Source: an uncultured Collinsella sp. (GTDB lineage: Bacteria > Actinomycetota > Coriobacteriia > Coriobacteriales > Coriobacteriaceae). From it: a stretch of 13,748 bases of DNA. Under the pieces are notes generated by a model. It saw only the letters and a list, made by a program, of their open reading frames with translations. It had not been told where the DNA came from and did no database searches. Numbering within the stretch: the first letter of the stretch is position 1; each line of letters starts with the position of its first letter. This document shows, piece after piece, positions 1 through 7,281 of this stretch. The stretch is taken from the NCBI GenBank assembly GCA_900541025.1, contig UQIL01000038.1, forward strand, positions 1-13,748, read 5' to 3'. A program made the translations under genes and the position numbers.

Positions 1-74
1 GCACCAATGACAATAAGTACCGCCTAGACTTTGAGGAGCGCTATCCCGGCGCCAAGCCTGTCGAGGTGAACTAG
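1..74 (+). CDS. C-terminal end of an unidentified protein (partial)
   Basis: The frame that uses codons from position 3 is open from the window edge to a TAG at 72-74. It gives 23 residues ending in ERYPGAKPVEVN. The residue mix is that of a normal soluble protein, and the stop is followed about 60 nt later by a strong terminator, as expected for a gene end. Too little is present to name a family, and I do not recognise it. The reading frame is inferred from the stop and the terminator, not from homology. Confidence 0.5.
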   Translation, partial: TNDNKYRLDFEERYPGAKPVEVN

Positions 75-130
75 TCACATGCGACGGTCTTAAACGACTA
101 GTCATTAAAGAACGTCCCCAATGACTGCCT

Positions 131-174
131 AAAAAACGAGCGAGGATCGCGGGGTCCTCGCTCGTTTTTGTTTT
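131..174. terminator. Bidirectional intrinsic terminator
   Basis: A perfect inverted repeat pairs 132-146 with 155-169 around an 8-nt loop. The core arm is ACGAGCGAGGA, flanked by an A-run on the left and a T-run on the right (165-174). It can therefore terminate the + strand gene ending at 74 and the minus-strand topA transcript ending at 197. Confidence 0.93.
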
Positions 175-196
175 AGGTGATGTTTCGACCGTGCGG

Positions 197-331
197 CTAC
201 TTGTCGGCAGCGGTCTTTTTGGTAGTCGACTTCTTGACCGTCGTCTTTTTGGCGGTCGTCTTCTTGGCAGCAGTCTTCTTTGCCGCCGTCGTCTTCTTTG
301 CCGTACTCGCCTTGGTCGCAGTTTTGCGGCC
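197..331 (-). repeat. Low-complexity Lys/Ala/Thr-coding tract at the topA 3' end
   Basis: The last 45 or so codons of topA are degenerate repeats of a short unit (AKKTT, AAKKT, VKKST). At DNA level the + strand shows recurring GTCTTCTT/GTCGTCTT words. This makes a positively charged tail likely to hold DNA, comparable to the lysine tails of mycobacterial TopA. Such tracts are prone to length change between strains. Confidence 0.75.
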
Positions 332-2788
332 GCGAGCCGGCTTCTTCTCCTTGGTCGGGCAGTCCATGTTGACGCAGATGCGCCACGGACCGCGCGCCGT
401 GTTGACCACCACGATGGGGGCACCGCACTCGGGGCAGGTCTCGCCCGTCGCCTCGAGCTTGCCACGCGCCGGCAGCGGATAGCTCACGCCGCAGTCATCG
501 TAGTTGGTGCAGCGAATAAAGCGCTTGCCGCTTTTTTCGCTCTTGTGCGCGATCAGATCGCCATGGCGTCCGGCCTCGGCACACACCTTGCACTCGCCCA
601 CCTTAAGGTCAGGCTCGTAGTTGGTGGGACACGTGGGGTTCACGCAAATCTCGAAGGCCTTCTGGCGGAACGGCTGACACTTAATGCGCGGCGCGCCGCA
701 CTCGGGGCACACGGCGGCCTCGCCCTCGAGCGGGCTCACCTTGACGCCGCTCGGCACCGGATAGGTCACGTCGCAGTCAGGCCATCCCATGCAGCCGATA
801 AAGCTGCCACGGGTCTTGGCGCTCGTCTTCATAACCAGGTCCTTGCCGCACTTGGGGCAGGCGCCCACGCGCGCATCGGCCGTGACGGCGTCGCTGATGG
901 CGTCGCCCAGCTCCTGCGTATGCTTGAGCAGCTCGTCGAGCACACCGGCCAGCAGCGCACGCGAGTGTGTCACGACATGCTCTTCGGTATCCTCGCCGCG
1001 CTCCACACGGGTCATATCGCCATCGAGCTCGCTGGTCATATCGGGGCTCGTGATGCGCGGGGCAAACTGCGTCAGCGCGTCGATGATGGCGATGCCTAGC
1101 TGGCTCGGCTCAACGGGATCATTTTTGAGATAGCGCACGGCGTACAGACGCTCGATGATGCTCGCGCGCGTGGACTTGGTACCCAGGCCGCGCTTTTCCA
1201 TCTCCTGAACGAGCTTGCCCTGGCTATAGCGCGCGGGCGGCTCGGTCTGCTTGGCCTCGAGCTTAATGTCGAACACGTCGACCGTATCGCCCTGCTCCAG
1301 CGGCGGCATCTGCTCATCGCGCTTAAGTCCATACGGATACGCCTCGCGGAAGCCCGGAGTCACGAGCACATCGCCCGAAGCCACAAACGGCTCACCGTTC
1401 ACGTCGAGCTCGAGCTTGGTGTTCTCGATGGTCGCGGGACCCATAAGCGTCGCCAGGAAGCGACGGGCGATGAGGTCGTAGAGCTTGCGCTGGCCGCCGT
1501 CGAGCGTGGACGGATCGCCCTCGCCCGTGGGATAGATAGGCGGGTGGTCGGTGGTCTCGACTTTACCGCGCGTGGGCTTCATGGGCCCAGCGAGTACCTT
1601 TTTGCACACGGGCGCCAGCGCCGGGTTGATCTTTGCCAGGTCACTCACCACGGCGCCCAAATCGAGCGTCGCAGGGTACACGGTATTGTCGACACGCGGG
1701 TAGCTGATGAGGCCCGCCATGTAGAGGGACTCGGCGATGCGCATGGTACGCGCAGGCGAGATGCCCTCGGCAGCGGCGGCGGCCTGCAGCGAGGTGGTCG
1801 CAAACGGCGTGGGCGGCTGCTGCTTGCGGGAGCGCTTGGTCACCGCGGCGACGGTTGCCGTCGCGACGCCGTCAACATGGCCGTACGCCGTCTCGGCAGC
1901 ATCCTTGTCGGTAAAACGCGCCGTCTTGTGTGCAATCTTAAAGCGGTCGTCCTCGGCGGCGCCCTGCGCGGCACCCATGCCGCGAATCTGCCAATAGTCC
2001 TCGGGCACAAACGCCATGCGCTCGCGCTCGCGCTCGACCACCAGGGCGAGCGTCGGCGTCTGCACGCGGCCGGCAGAGCGCACGTTACCAAAGCCGCCAA
2101 ACTTGGCGAGCGTCAGATAGCGCGTGAGCACCGCGCCCCAGATGAGGTCGATGTGCTGACGGCTCTCGCCGGCGTCGGCCAGATTCTGGTCGAGCGTGAC
2201 GAGATTATCGAAGGCGTGCGTGATCTCGGCCTTGGTAAACGAAGAATACTGGGCGCGGGCGACCGGCAAGTCGGGCGCAACCTCGCGCACCTTGTTGAGA
2301 GCGTCCGAACCGATCAGCTCACCCTCGCGATCGAAGTCCGTGGCGATGATGACGCTGTCGGACTTTTTAGCGAGGTTCTTGAGCGAACGAATGAGCTCCT
2401 TCTCGGCCGGCAGCTTTATGACGGGCGCCCAGGTGAGATAGGGCAGGCTCTCGAGCTTCCAGCCCTTGATGGAGATACCGTCGGCAAGAAACGGCTTGCG
2501 CTTGGTGTCGTAGGGCGGACGAGCCAGGCCATCGGGCATGTCGGCCGGCAGCATCTCGCCGTCCTCGGTCACCGAATACCAGCCCAGCTTTTTATCGAAC
2601 AGCACGCTGTCGCAAAAATCGGGCGCCAGGATGTGACCGGCAAGGCCGATGGTCACGCACTCCTCGCCCTTCCACTCAAAACGGTAGATGGCGGTGTTGT
2701 ACACCTTGTCCTTTTTGGGCTTGCCCGTGGACAGACGCTCGGCGATCTGACGCGCGGCGTCGTTTTTCTCGGCGATGATGAGCTTCAA
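197..2788 (-). CDS. topA: DNA topoisomerase I, type IA, archaeal-like, with four zinc fingers and Lys/Ala tail
   Basis: This enzyme relaxes negatively supercoiled DNA by passing strands through a transient 5'-phosphotyrosyl break. The 863-residue product starts with a TOPRIM domain (MKLIIAEKND) whose metal-binding acidic motif is ATDFDREGE (D151, D153, E155). SAGRVQTPTLAL lies at 238-249. The active-site tyrosine is Y363 in ISYPRVDNTVYP, and DHPPIYPTG and GLGTKSTRAS are further conserved blocks. This wording resembles archaeal TopA and TopB-type enzymes more than E. coli TopA (family knowledge). Four Cys4 fingers follow: C644/647/666/672, C694/697/715/720, C733/736/760/766 and C785/788/805/810. 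Residues 818-863 are almost only Lys, Ala and Thr. The start codon is TTG, preceded six nt upstream by AGGAG. It lies 54 nt after hypB on the same strand and is probably the last gene of that operon or has its own promoter. Confidence 0.95.
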   Translation of the reverse strand: MKLIIAEKNDAARQIAERLSTGKPKKDKVYNTAIYRFEWKGEECVTIGLAGHILAPDFCDSVLFDKKLGWYSVTEDGEMLPADMPDGLARPPYDTKRKPFLADGISIKGWKLESLPYLTWAPVIKLPAEKELIRSLKNLAKKSDSVIIATDFDREGELIGSDALNKVREVAPDLPVARAQYSSFTKAEITHAFDNLVTLDQNLADAGESRQHIDLIWGAVLTRYLTLAKFGGFGNVRSAGRVQTPTLALVVERERERMAFVPEDYWQIRGMGAAQGAAEDDRFKIAHKTARFTDKDAAETAYGHVDGVATATVAAVTKRSRKQQPPTPFATTSLQAAAAAEGISPARTMRIAESLYMAGLISYPRVDNTVYPATLDLGAVVSDLAKINPALAPVCKKVLAGPMKPTRGKVETTDHPPIYPTGEGDPSTLDGGQRKLYDLIARRFLATLMGPATIENTKLELDVNGEPFVASGDVLVTPGFREAYPYGLKRDEQMPPLEQGDTVDVFDIKLEAKQTEPPARYSQGKLVQEMEKRGLGTKSTRASIIERLYAVRYLKNDPVEPSQLGIAIIDALTQFAPRITSPDMTSELDGDMTRVERGEDTEEHVVTHSRALLAGVLDELLKHTQELGDAISDAVTADARVGACPKCGKDLVMKTSAKTRGSFIGCMGWPDCDVTYPVPSGVKVSPLEGEAAVCPECGAPRIKCQPFRQKAFEICVNPTCPTNYEPDLKVGECKVCAEAGRHGDLIAHKSEKSGKRFIRCTNYDDCGVSYPLPARGKLEATGETCPECGAPIVVVNTARGPWRICVNMDCPTKEKKPARGRKTATKASTAKKTTAAKKTAAKKTTAKKTTVKKSTTKKTAADK

Positions 2789-2794
2789 AAGAGG

Positions 2795-2799
2795 CTCCT
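2795..2799 (-). promoter_or_regulatory. Shine-Dalgarno that fixes the TTG start of topA
   Basis: AGGAG on the minus strand stands six nt before the TTG at 2788-2786. The protein then begins MKLIIAEKND, exactly where type IA TOPRIM domains begin, so TTG is the start although no ATG is near. Confidence 0.8.
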
Positions 2800-2842
2800 A
2801 TCTCGTGTCTTTGCGGCTACGCCCGCCCGTATGGCGGCCGAC

Positions 2843-3526
2843 TTACGCCCTTGCTTGCTCGATCTGCCCGATGAGCCAATCGCACCAGGCATCCATGCCC
2901 TCGCCCTTGCGCGCGCTCACGGCAAACCGCGGCGCCTGCGGATTGAGGTCATCGAGTGTCTTAGTATACCTATCCATGTCAAAATCGAAAGCCGGGGCAA
3001 CATCGACCTTGTTGAGCAGCTGCGCGCCGGCATGTTGGAAGATGCCCGGGTACTTGATGGGCTTGTCGTCGCCCTCGGGCACCGAGAGAATCATGATGGA
3101 CAGGTTCTCGCCCAGGTCAAAGTCGACCGGGCAGACCAGGTTACCCACGTTTTCGATAAAGATGACGTCGATGTTCTCCAGACCCACAGCCTGGTCGAAG
3201 GCATCGACAGCCTCCATGATCATGTTGCCCTCGAGGTGGCACAGGCCGCCCGTGTTGATCTGGATGGCGGGCATGCCGGCTTCCTTCATGGTGATGGCGT
3301 CGACGTCCGAGGCGATATCGCCCTCGATGACGGCGCAACGCAGGCCGGCCTTGTCGCGCAGGCGCTCGTTGGTGCCCAAAATCGTGGTGGTCTTGCCCGA
3401 ACCGGGGCTCGACAAGACGTTAATCACATAGGTGTTTGTCTCTTTAAATCGCTGACGCAGTTGATCTGCCAGGCGCTCATTGCGCGACAGAATCGGCGAC
3501 GCGATATCAATCGTTTTCTCGGCCAT
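2843..3526 (-). CDS. hypB: Hydrogenase nickel-insertion GTPase HypB
   Basis: HypB is a cytoplasmic GTPase that works with HypA to load nickel into the large subunit of [NiFe]-hydrogenase. The 227-residue protein has a P-loop SSPGSGKT (39-46), E68-G69-D70 in the switch region, the metal-site pair C96-H97 in NTGGLCHLEG, C132 in GNLVCPVDF, and the base-recognition motif NKVD (172-175). C96, H97 and C132 match the low-affinity metal site between HypB subunits. There is no N-terminal CxxCGC and no histidine-rich stretch, so the form is the short one without nickel storage. AAGGAG sits eight nt before the ATG. The gene follows hypA by 55 nt. No hypC, D, E, F or hydrogenase subunit gene is in this window, so the clients are coded elsewhere. 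Confidence 0.96.
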   Translation of the reverse strand: MAEKTIDIASPILSRNERLADQLRQRFKETNTYVINVLSSPGSGKTTTILGTNERLRDKAGLRCAVIEGDIASDVDAITMKEAGMPAIQINTGGLCHLEGNMIMEAVDAFDQAVGLENIDVIFIENVGNLVCPVDFDLGENLSIMILSVPEGDDKPIKYPGIFQHAGAQLLNKVDVAPAFDFDMDRYTKTLDDLNPQAPRFAVSARKGEGMDAWCDWLIGQIEQARA

Positions 3527-3581
3527 ACTTAGCGCTCCTTACTTTGGCCCCTTTATACCCCATCACTAGATGGCTAGCGGG

Positions 3582-3938
3582 CTAATCGTCGGGGGTTTCG
3601 ATTTCGATACTCGCGATATCGAGCTCGCGGCCGTGCAGTAGGCGCACGTTGGCACCACCACACTGGGGACAGCGACAGTGGAAGCGATCGTGGTCGAAAA
3701 CCTCGCCGCAGTCCAGACACTCGCTTTGTGGATGGACTTCCTCCACGGCAAGCTCGCAGCCGCGCGTGAGCGGGTCCTCGTCGCGAAACGTCTCCCACGC
3801 AAAGTCAAGCGCCTCGCGCACGACCTCGGTCATATCCCCGATACGCAGCGTTACCAAAACGGCGCGCGAGGCCCCCGCCCCACGCGCCGCGCGAATCACT
3901 GTATCGAGTATGCCGTTGACAATGCCAACCTCGTGCAT
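3582..3938 (-). CDS. hypA: Hydrogenase nickel metallochaperone HypA
   Basis: HypA carries nickel to the hydrogenase large subunit together with HypB. The 118-residue length is usual. The N-terminus MHEVGI supplies the nickel-binding Met1-His2-Glu3. A structural zinc site is formed by C74-x2-C77 and C90-x2-C93, with an extra C88. The start is 6 nt after the tatC stop. Its Shine-Dalgarno GAGGAG (3948-3953) lies inside the last tatC codons, so translation is probably coupled to tatC. hypB follows on the same strand. Confidence 0.96.
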   Translation of the reverse strand: MHEVGIVNGILDTVIRAARGAGASRAVLVTLRIGDMTEVVREALDFAWETFRDEDPLTRGCELAVEEVHPQSECLDCGEVFDHDRFHCRCPQCGGANVRLLHGRELDIASIEIETPDD

Positions 3939-3944
3939 ACCGAT

Positions 3945-4736
3945 TTACTCCTCGTCGCCCTCGTCGTCCGAGAACAGGTCCAGACGGCTCACGAACAGGC
4001 CCTCCTTGCCCTCGCGCGCGGTAATGACCACGCGCGCGATAGCGAGCGAAATCTCGTAGAGCGAAAGCAGGGCGCCGTACATAAGGCCCAGGGTGACAGG
4101 CGAGCCGTCGGGCGTGATCACAGCCGAACCCACGAGCAGGCCTACGTACACGTAGCGCCAGGCACTGCGGAAGGCCGCGTAGGACACGATGTGGAAGACG
4201 GACAGGTAGAAGATGATGAGCGGCAGCTCAAACGCCACGCCAAAGCCGATCATAAAGAGCAGCTCCATGTTGACGTAGTTCTCCAGATCGGGCAGCGCCG
4301 TAGCGACGGCCGAGGTCTCGCCGATGAGCCACTCAAAGCCCGCGGGAATGATGATGAAATAGCAGAAGATGGCGCCCAGGAAGAACAGCACCGTCGAGGC
4401 GAGCACCGTGGGCACGACCCACTTGCGTTCGTTGGGGCGAAGCGCCGGCAGGAAAAACGCCAGAATCTGCCAGATGATCATGGGCGTGCACATGACCACG
4501 GCCATCTTGATGGCCAGCGAGAAGCGCAAGCCAAAGCCGCCGAGCGTGGTGGTGATGTAGAACTTACCGTCCGGCACAAAGGAGCGGATGGGGTCTTCCA
4601 AGATGTCGAGCACCACGGGCGTGGCGAAATACAGCACGATAGCGGCGGCAAAGACCGATACGACCACGATGGTCAGGCGGCGACGGAGCTCTCCCAGGTG
4701 ATCGAAGAGCGGCATACGCGCAGGTCCGATAGGCAT
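3945..4736 (-). CDS. tatC: Twin-arginine translocase subunit TatC
   Basis: TatC is the six-span inner membrane receptor that binds the twin-arginine signal peptide of folded proteins and recruits TatA. The 263-residue product opens with the conserved cytoplasmic FDHLGELRRRL (11-21). It then shows membrane spans near 21-43, 73-95, 107-132, 157-180, 193-208 and 213-235. Signal-peptide site residues are present: FFLPALRPNER with E103, and E170 in GFGVAFELP. The tail is acidic (DDEGDEE). The start ATG overlaps the tatA stop in TAATG and has GGAGG nine nt upstream. A second in-frame Met at residue 8 (MPLFDHLGEL) is the alternative start. Its co-transcribed partners are tatA upstream and hypAB downstream. 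Confidence 0.96.
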   Translation of the reverse strand: MPIGPARMPLFDHLGELRRRLTIVVVSVFAAAIVLYFATPVVLDILEDPIRSFVPDGKFYITTTLGGFGLRFSLAIKMAVVMCTPMIIWQILAFFLPALRPNERKWVVPTVLASTVLFFLGAIFCYFIIIPAGFEWLIGETSAVATALPDLENYVNMELLFMIGFGVAFELPLIIFYLSVFHIVSYAAFRSAWRYVYVGLLVGSAVITPDGSPVTLGLMYGALLSLYEISLAIARVVITAREGKEGLFVSRLDLFSDDEGDEE

Positions 4737-5308
4737 TACTCATCGCCTCCCTTCGGGGCGTCGGCAGCGGCATCGTCCTCGGCCTCGAGCTCGCGGGCGA
4801 GCTGGTCGACGACGGCCTTGCGCTTGCGGGGACGACGGGCATAGAGGTCAGCCGTCGTGGGCTCTGTCGGCTCGGGCTCCGGCTCTGCAGCAGGCTCGGG
4901 CTCGGCGGCATCAGCAGCAACGGCAGGCTCTGCACCCTCGGCCTCCTCGGCAACACCTTCGCCCTCGGCGGCAGCCTCGCTCGCGGCCTTCTCGGCAGCA
5001 AGACGGGCGCGACGCTCGGCAAAGGTCTCCTTCTTGGCGGGAGCTGCCGTCTCGGCGGCATCCTCGTCCGCATCGGAATCGTCGTCGGTCGCAGCAGCCT
5101 TCTTGGGCTTGACCGGAGCCGAAGCGGCCTCACTCACCGGATCGATAATCTCGGACTGAACAACGGCCGTCATCTTTTCCTGCGTCTCGCGGAACTGACG
5201 GATGGCACGGCCGATCGTGCGGCCCATCTGCGGGAGCTTATCCGGGCCAAACAGCAAAAAGCCGAAGACCACGATGATCGCGAGCTCACCCTCTCCAATA
5301 CCAAACAC
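4736..5308 (-). CDS. tatA: Twin-arginine translocase TatA/TatB-family protein with long acidic tail
   Basis: TatA-family proteins form the pore or the receptor partner of the Tat exporter. The product (190 residues from the chosen GTG) starts FGIGEGELAIIVVFGFLLFG, the single membrane span, then the hinge FGPDKLPQMG and an amphipathic helix RTIGRAIRQFRETQEKM. Beyond about residue 60 it is low-complexity, rich in Ala, Glu and Pro (AEPEPAAEPEPEPTEP). A basic patch (RRPRKRK) and an acidic end follow. Typical TatA is under 100 residues, so the length is nearer TatB. With no second copy visible here, the A/B role is unresolved. The GTG at 5306-5308 is chosen because GGAGG lies five nt upstream and the motif starts there. 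An upstream extension of 15 codons lacks family features. Confidence 0.9.
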   Translation of the reverse strand: MFGIGEGELAIIVVFGFLLFGPDKLPQMGRTIGRAIRQFRETQEKMTAVVQSEIIDPVSEAASAPVKPKKAAATDDDSDADEDAAETAAPAKKETFAERRARLAAEKAASEAAAEGEGVAEEAEGAEPAVAADAAEPEPAAEPEPEPTEPTTADLYARRPRKRKAVVDQLARELEAEDDAAADAPKGGDE

Positions 5309-5383
5309 ACATACCTCCAAGGCTCGATGTGAGTCGAGCCCGCACCGCGCCATTCGGCCGGAACTCGTCTATTCATTCGGTCA

Positions 5384-5389
5384 AGTATA
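5384..5389 (-). promoter_or_regulatory. Candidate -10 element for the tatA-tatC-hypAB transcript
   Basis: TATACT on the minus strand lies about 75 nt before the tatA start, in the only gap of this gene block large enough for a promoter. No convincing -35 hexamer is present at 16-18 nt. The same hexamer occurs before the aminotransferase and gntR genes. Confidence 0.35.
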
Positions 5390-5390
5390 G

Positions 5391-5416
5391 CGCCCGGACG
5401 CCAAAACGTCCGAGCG
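5391..5416 (-). other. Inverted repeat between the STAS gene and tatA
   Basis: Arms 5391-5400 and 5407-5416 pair over 10 bp in minus-strand RNA (one G-U), with a 6-nt loop TTTTGG. No T-run follows, so it is a poor intrinsic terminator for the STAS gene. It directly abuts the candidate tatA -10 element, so an operator role is equally possible. Confidence 0.45.
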
Positions 5417-5461
5417 CATCACAAACATATGCCAAACGGCACGCCCTTTTGGGGGCAAAGA

Positions 5462-5776
5462 TTATGCAGCGGTGATCGAAATCTCCTGGTCGACACCCAA
5501 CAGCTGGACCACGCGCATCACCGGGGGCTGCACATTGGTGCAGCTAAAGCGCTTGCTGTGGTCGGCCGCGTGGTGCGCGGCGCCCACGAGCACACCAATG
5601 CCCGTCGAATCGATGTAGCTCACCTGGGCAAAATCGAGCTCAACGGCCTCAGTGGGCTGCTCGAACGCCAGGTCGATGGCATTGCGCAGGCTATCGGCGT
5701 TAGAGATATCGATCTCGCCGGTTACCTTAATGGTGTAGAGCTCTGGCGTGGGGTTGGTGGAAATACCCAAATCCAT
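5462..5776 (-). CDS. STAS-domain anti-sigma factor antagonist (RsbV/SpoIIAA type)
   Basis: In the family, an unphosphorylated STAS protein binds an anti-sigma kinase and so frees a sigma factor; phosphorylation of one serine turns it off. The 104 residues cover one complete STAS domain. The strand VTGEIDISNADSLRNAI (18-34) is followed by the phosphorylation loop QVSYIDSTGIGVLVGA, with S57 in DSTG in the usual place. AAAGGAG stands seven nt before the ATG. It follows the aminotransferase by 51 nt and may be co-transcribed. No RsbW/SpoIIAB-like kinase or sigma factor gene is adjacent, which is unusual for B. subtilis-like rsb modules. The true partner cannot be told from here. Confidence 0.9.
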   Translation of the reverse strand: MDLGISTNPTPELYTIKVTGEIDISNADSLRNAIDLAFEQPTEAVELDFAQVSYIDSTGIGVLVGAAHHAADHSKRFSCTNVQPPVMRVVQLLGVDQEISITAA

Positions 5777-5827
5777 GTATACGCTCCTTTGTGTATCGAA
5801 AGTGCGGATAGTACGGGAAGCCGCGCG

Positions 5828-7132
5828 TTAGGCGCGCTCGGCACGCGCAAGCTCGGCAGCGACAAGCTTGACGGCCAGCACCAGCACATCGAGCGCGGCC
5901 TCCAGGTCCTCGACCGTGGGATAGCTCGGCGCGATGCGGATGTTGGTGTCGCGCGGGTCCTTGCCATAGGGCCAGGTGGCACCGGCCGGCGTGAGCTTGA
6001 CGCCCAGGTCGGCGCAAAGCGCGGCGACCTTTTGGGCCGAGCCCTCGGGACCATCGAAGCTTACAAAGTAGCCGCCGCGGGGGTGCGTCCAGGTGGCGCA
6101 GCCCGTGTCGCCCAAGCCCTCGGTGAGCTTGCGCTCGACGGCCTCAAAGCGCGGACGCAGGAACTCGGCATGCTTTTTCATGTGCTCCTTAACCGCCTCG
6201 ATGGTGGGAAGGAAACGCACGTGGCGCAGCTGGTTGAGCTTGTCGGCGCTGATGAGGCCGGCCTTCAGGCGCTTGGAGAACTCGGCGATAACCGCGGGGC
6301 TCGCACCGATAAAGCCGATGCCGGCGCCCGGGAAGGTGATCTTGGACGTCGAGGCAAAGGCCACCACACGGTCCTCGGTGCCCGCCGCGCGAGCGAGGTC
6401 AAAGATGTTGGCAAGTTCGTCGGTCTCGTCGTACAGGTCATGCACGCAGTAGGCGTTGTCCCAGAAGATGCGGAAATCGGGCGCGGCCGTGGGCATCTCG
6501 ACTAGGCGGCGCACGGTGTCCTCGCTAAAGGTGATGCCCGTGGGGTTGGAATACTTGGGCACGCACCAGATACCCTTGATGGAGTCGTCGGCAGCAACCA
6601 GGCGCTCGGCCTCGTCCATGTCGGGGCCGTTGTCGGTCATCGCAACGGGGACATTCTCGATACCCAGATCGGCGGTGATGCCAAAGTGGCGATCGTAGCC
6701 GGGAACGGGGCACAGGAACTTGACCTTCTTGCCGTCGTGCGCGGCCTCGTAGGCGTCCCAGGGCTCGCTGCCGCACGAGCCACAGCGCCAGAACATGCCG
6801 GCGATGTCGTGCTCAATCAAAAGGCTCGACGAACCCAGCACAAGCGTCTGCTCGGCGGGGCAACCCAAAAACTCCCCTGCCAGCTTGCGAGCCGAGGGAA
6901 TGCCCTCAAAGCAGCCGTAGTTGGAGCAGTCGACATTGCCGTCGTGCAGATCGGCATCGGCATTGAGGATATCGAGCATGGGTCGAGAGATGTCCACCTG
7001 GGAGGGCGACGGCTTGCCGCGGGCCATGTCGAGCGCCAGGCCCTTGGCCTTGACCTCGGCGACCTCGGCCTTGAGCGCCTCGATGGCGGCATCGAGTTCG
7101 GTGGTTTCCACCTTCTGGTAGATCGTCTGCAT
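5828..7132 (-). CDS. Aspartate aminotransferase, PLP fold type I, subgroup Ic-like
   Basis: This is a pyridoxal-phosphate enzyme that most likely exchanges the amino group between aspartate and 2-oxoglutarate. The 434-residue protein shows the substrate-side LDMARGKPSP (34-43) and PKYSNPTGITF with N196. D225 lies in FWDNAYCVHD and contacts the PLP ring nitrogen. The Schiff-base lysine K264 is in STSKITFPGAG, and the carboxylate-binding arginine is in NIRIAPSYPT. The wording matches the aminotransferase group once filed as MocR-like and seen in actinobacteria (type Ic aspartate aminotransferase), not classical AspC. The start ATG has AAAGG about seven nt upstream, and a TATACT element lies at 7174-7179. 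The assignment to aspartate rather than another amino acid rests on family knowledge. Confidence 0.9.
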   Translation of the reverse strand: MQTIYQKVETTELDAAIEALKAEVAEVKAKGLALDMARGKPSPSQVDISRPMLDILNADADLHDGNVDCSNYGCFEGIPSARKLAGEFLGCPAEQTLVLGSSSLLIEHDIAGMFWRCGSCGSEPWDAYEAAHDGKKVKFLCPVPGYDRHFGITADLGIENVPVAMTDNGPDMDEAERLVAADDSIKGIWCVPKYSNPTGITFSEDTVRRLVEMPTAAPDFRIFWDNAYCVHDLYDETDELANIFDLARAAGTEDRVVAFASTSKITFPGAGIGFIGASPAVIAEFSKRLKAGLISADKLNQLRHVRFLPTIEAVKEHMKKHAEFLRPRFEAVERKLTEGLGDTGCATWTHPRGGYFVSFDGPEGSAQKVAALCADLGVKLTPAGATWPYGKDPRDTNIRIAPSYPTVEDLEAALDVLVLAVKLVAAELARAERA

Positions 7133-7173
7133 GGGTGCGACCTTTCACGAAGCGGTACGTTGCAATTCTTCTA

Positions 7174-7179
7174 AGTATA
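7174..7179 (-). promoter_or_regulatory. Candidate -10 element for the aminotransferase gene
   Basis: TATACT on the minus strand lies about 42 nt before the ATG. The -35 position shows no clear TTGACA match, so this is a one-box prediction. Confidence 0.4.
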
Positions 7180-7210
7180 GACCGCCACCGTCGCAACGTT
7201 ATGAAGCCGT

Positions 7211-7227
7211 GATAGATTAAGTCTATC
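7211..7227. promoter_or_regulatory. Small palindrome between divergent genes
   Basis: GATAGA and TCTATC form perfect 6-bp arms around a 5-nt spacer. The site lies between the divergent aminotransferase and the 84-residue gene, where an operator would sit. No factor can be assigned. Confidence 0.3.
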
Positions 7228-7281
7228 GCAATGAATTACGAATCGCCGCGCATGCCGGCGTGGAGCGCCCAAGGAGGCACT

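Noticed and set aside
201..331. Short recurring GTCTTCTT words, possible CRISPR or minisatellite
   Set aside because: The repeats are degenerate, without fixed spacers, and are fully explained as the coding sequence of the Lys/Ala/Thr tail of TopA.
1544..3532. 662-codon + strand open frame antisense to topA and hypB
   Set aside because: It lies opposite two genes with clear catalytic motifs. Its residues are the His/Arg/Leu-rich mix of a high-GC antisense frame, with no domain or ribosome-binding site.
3678..4844. 388-codon + strand open frame antisense to hypA-tatC
   Set aside because: Same reason: opposite three overlapping conserved genes, composition of a shadow frame.
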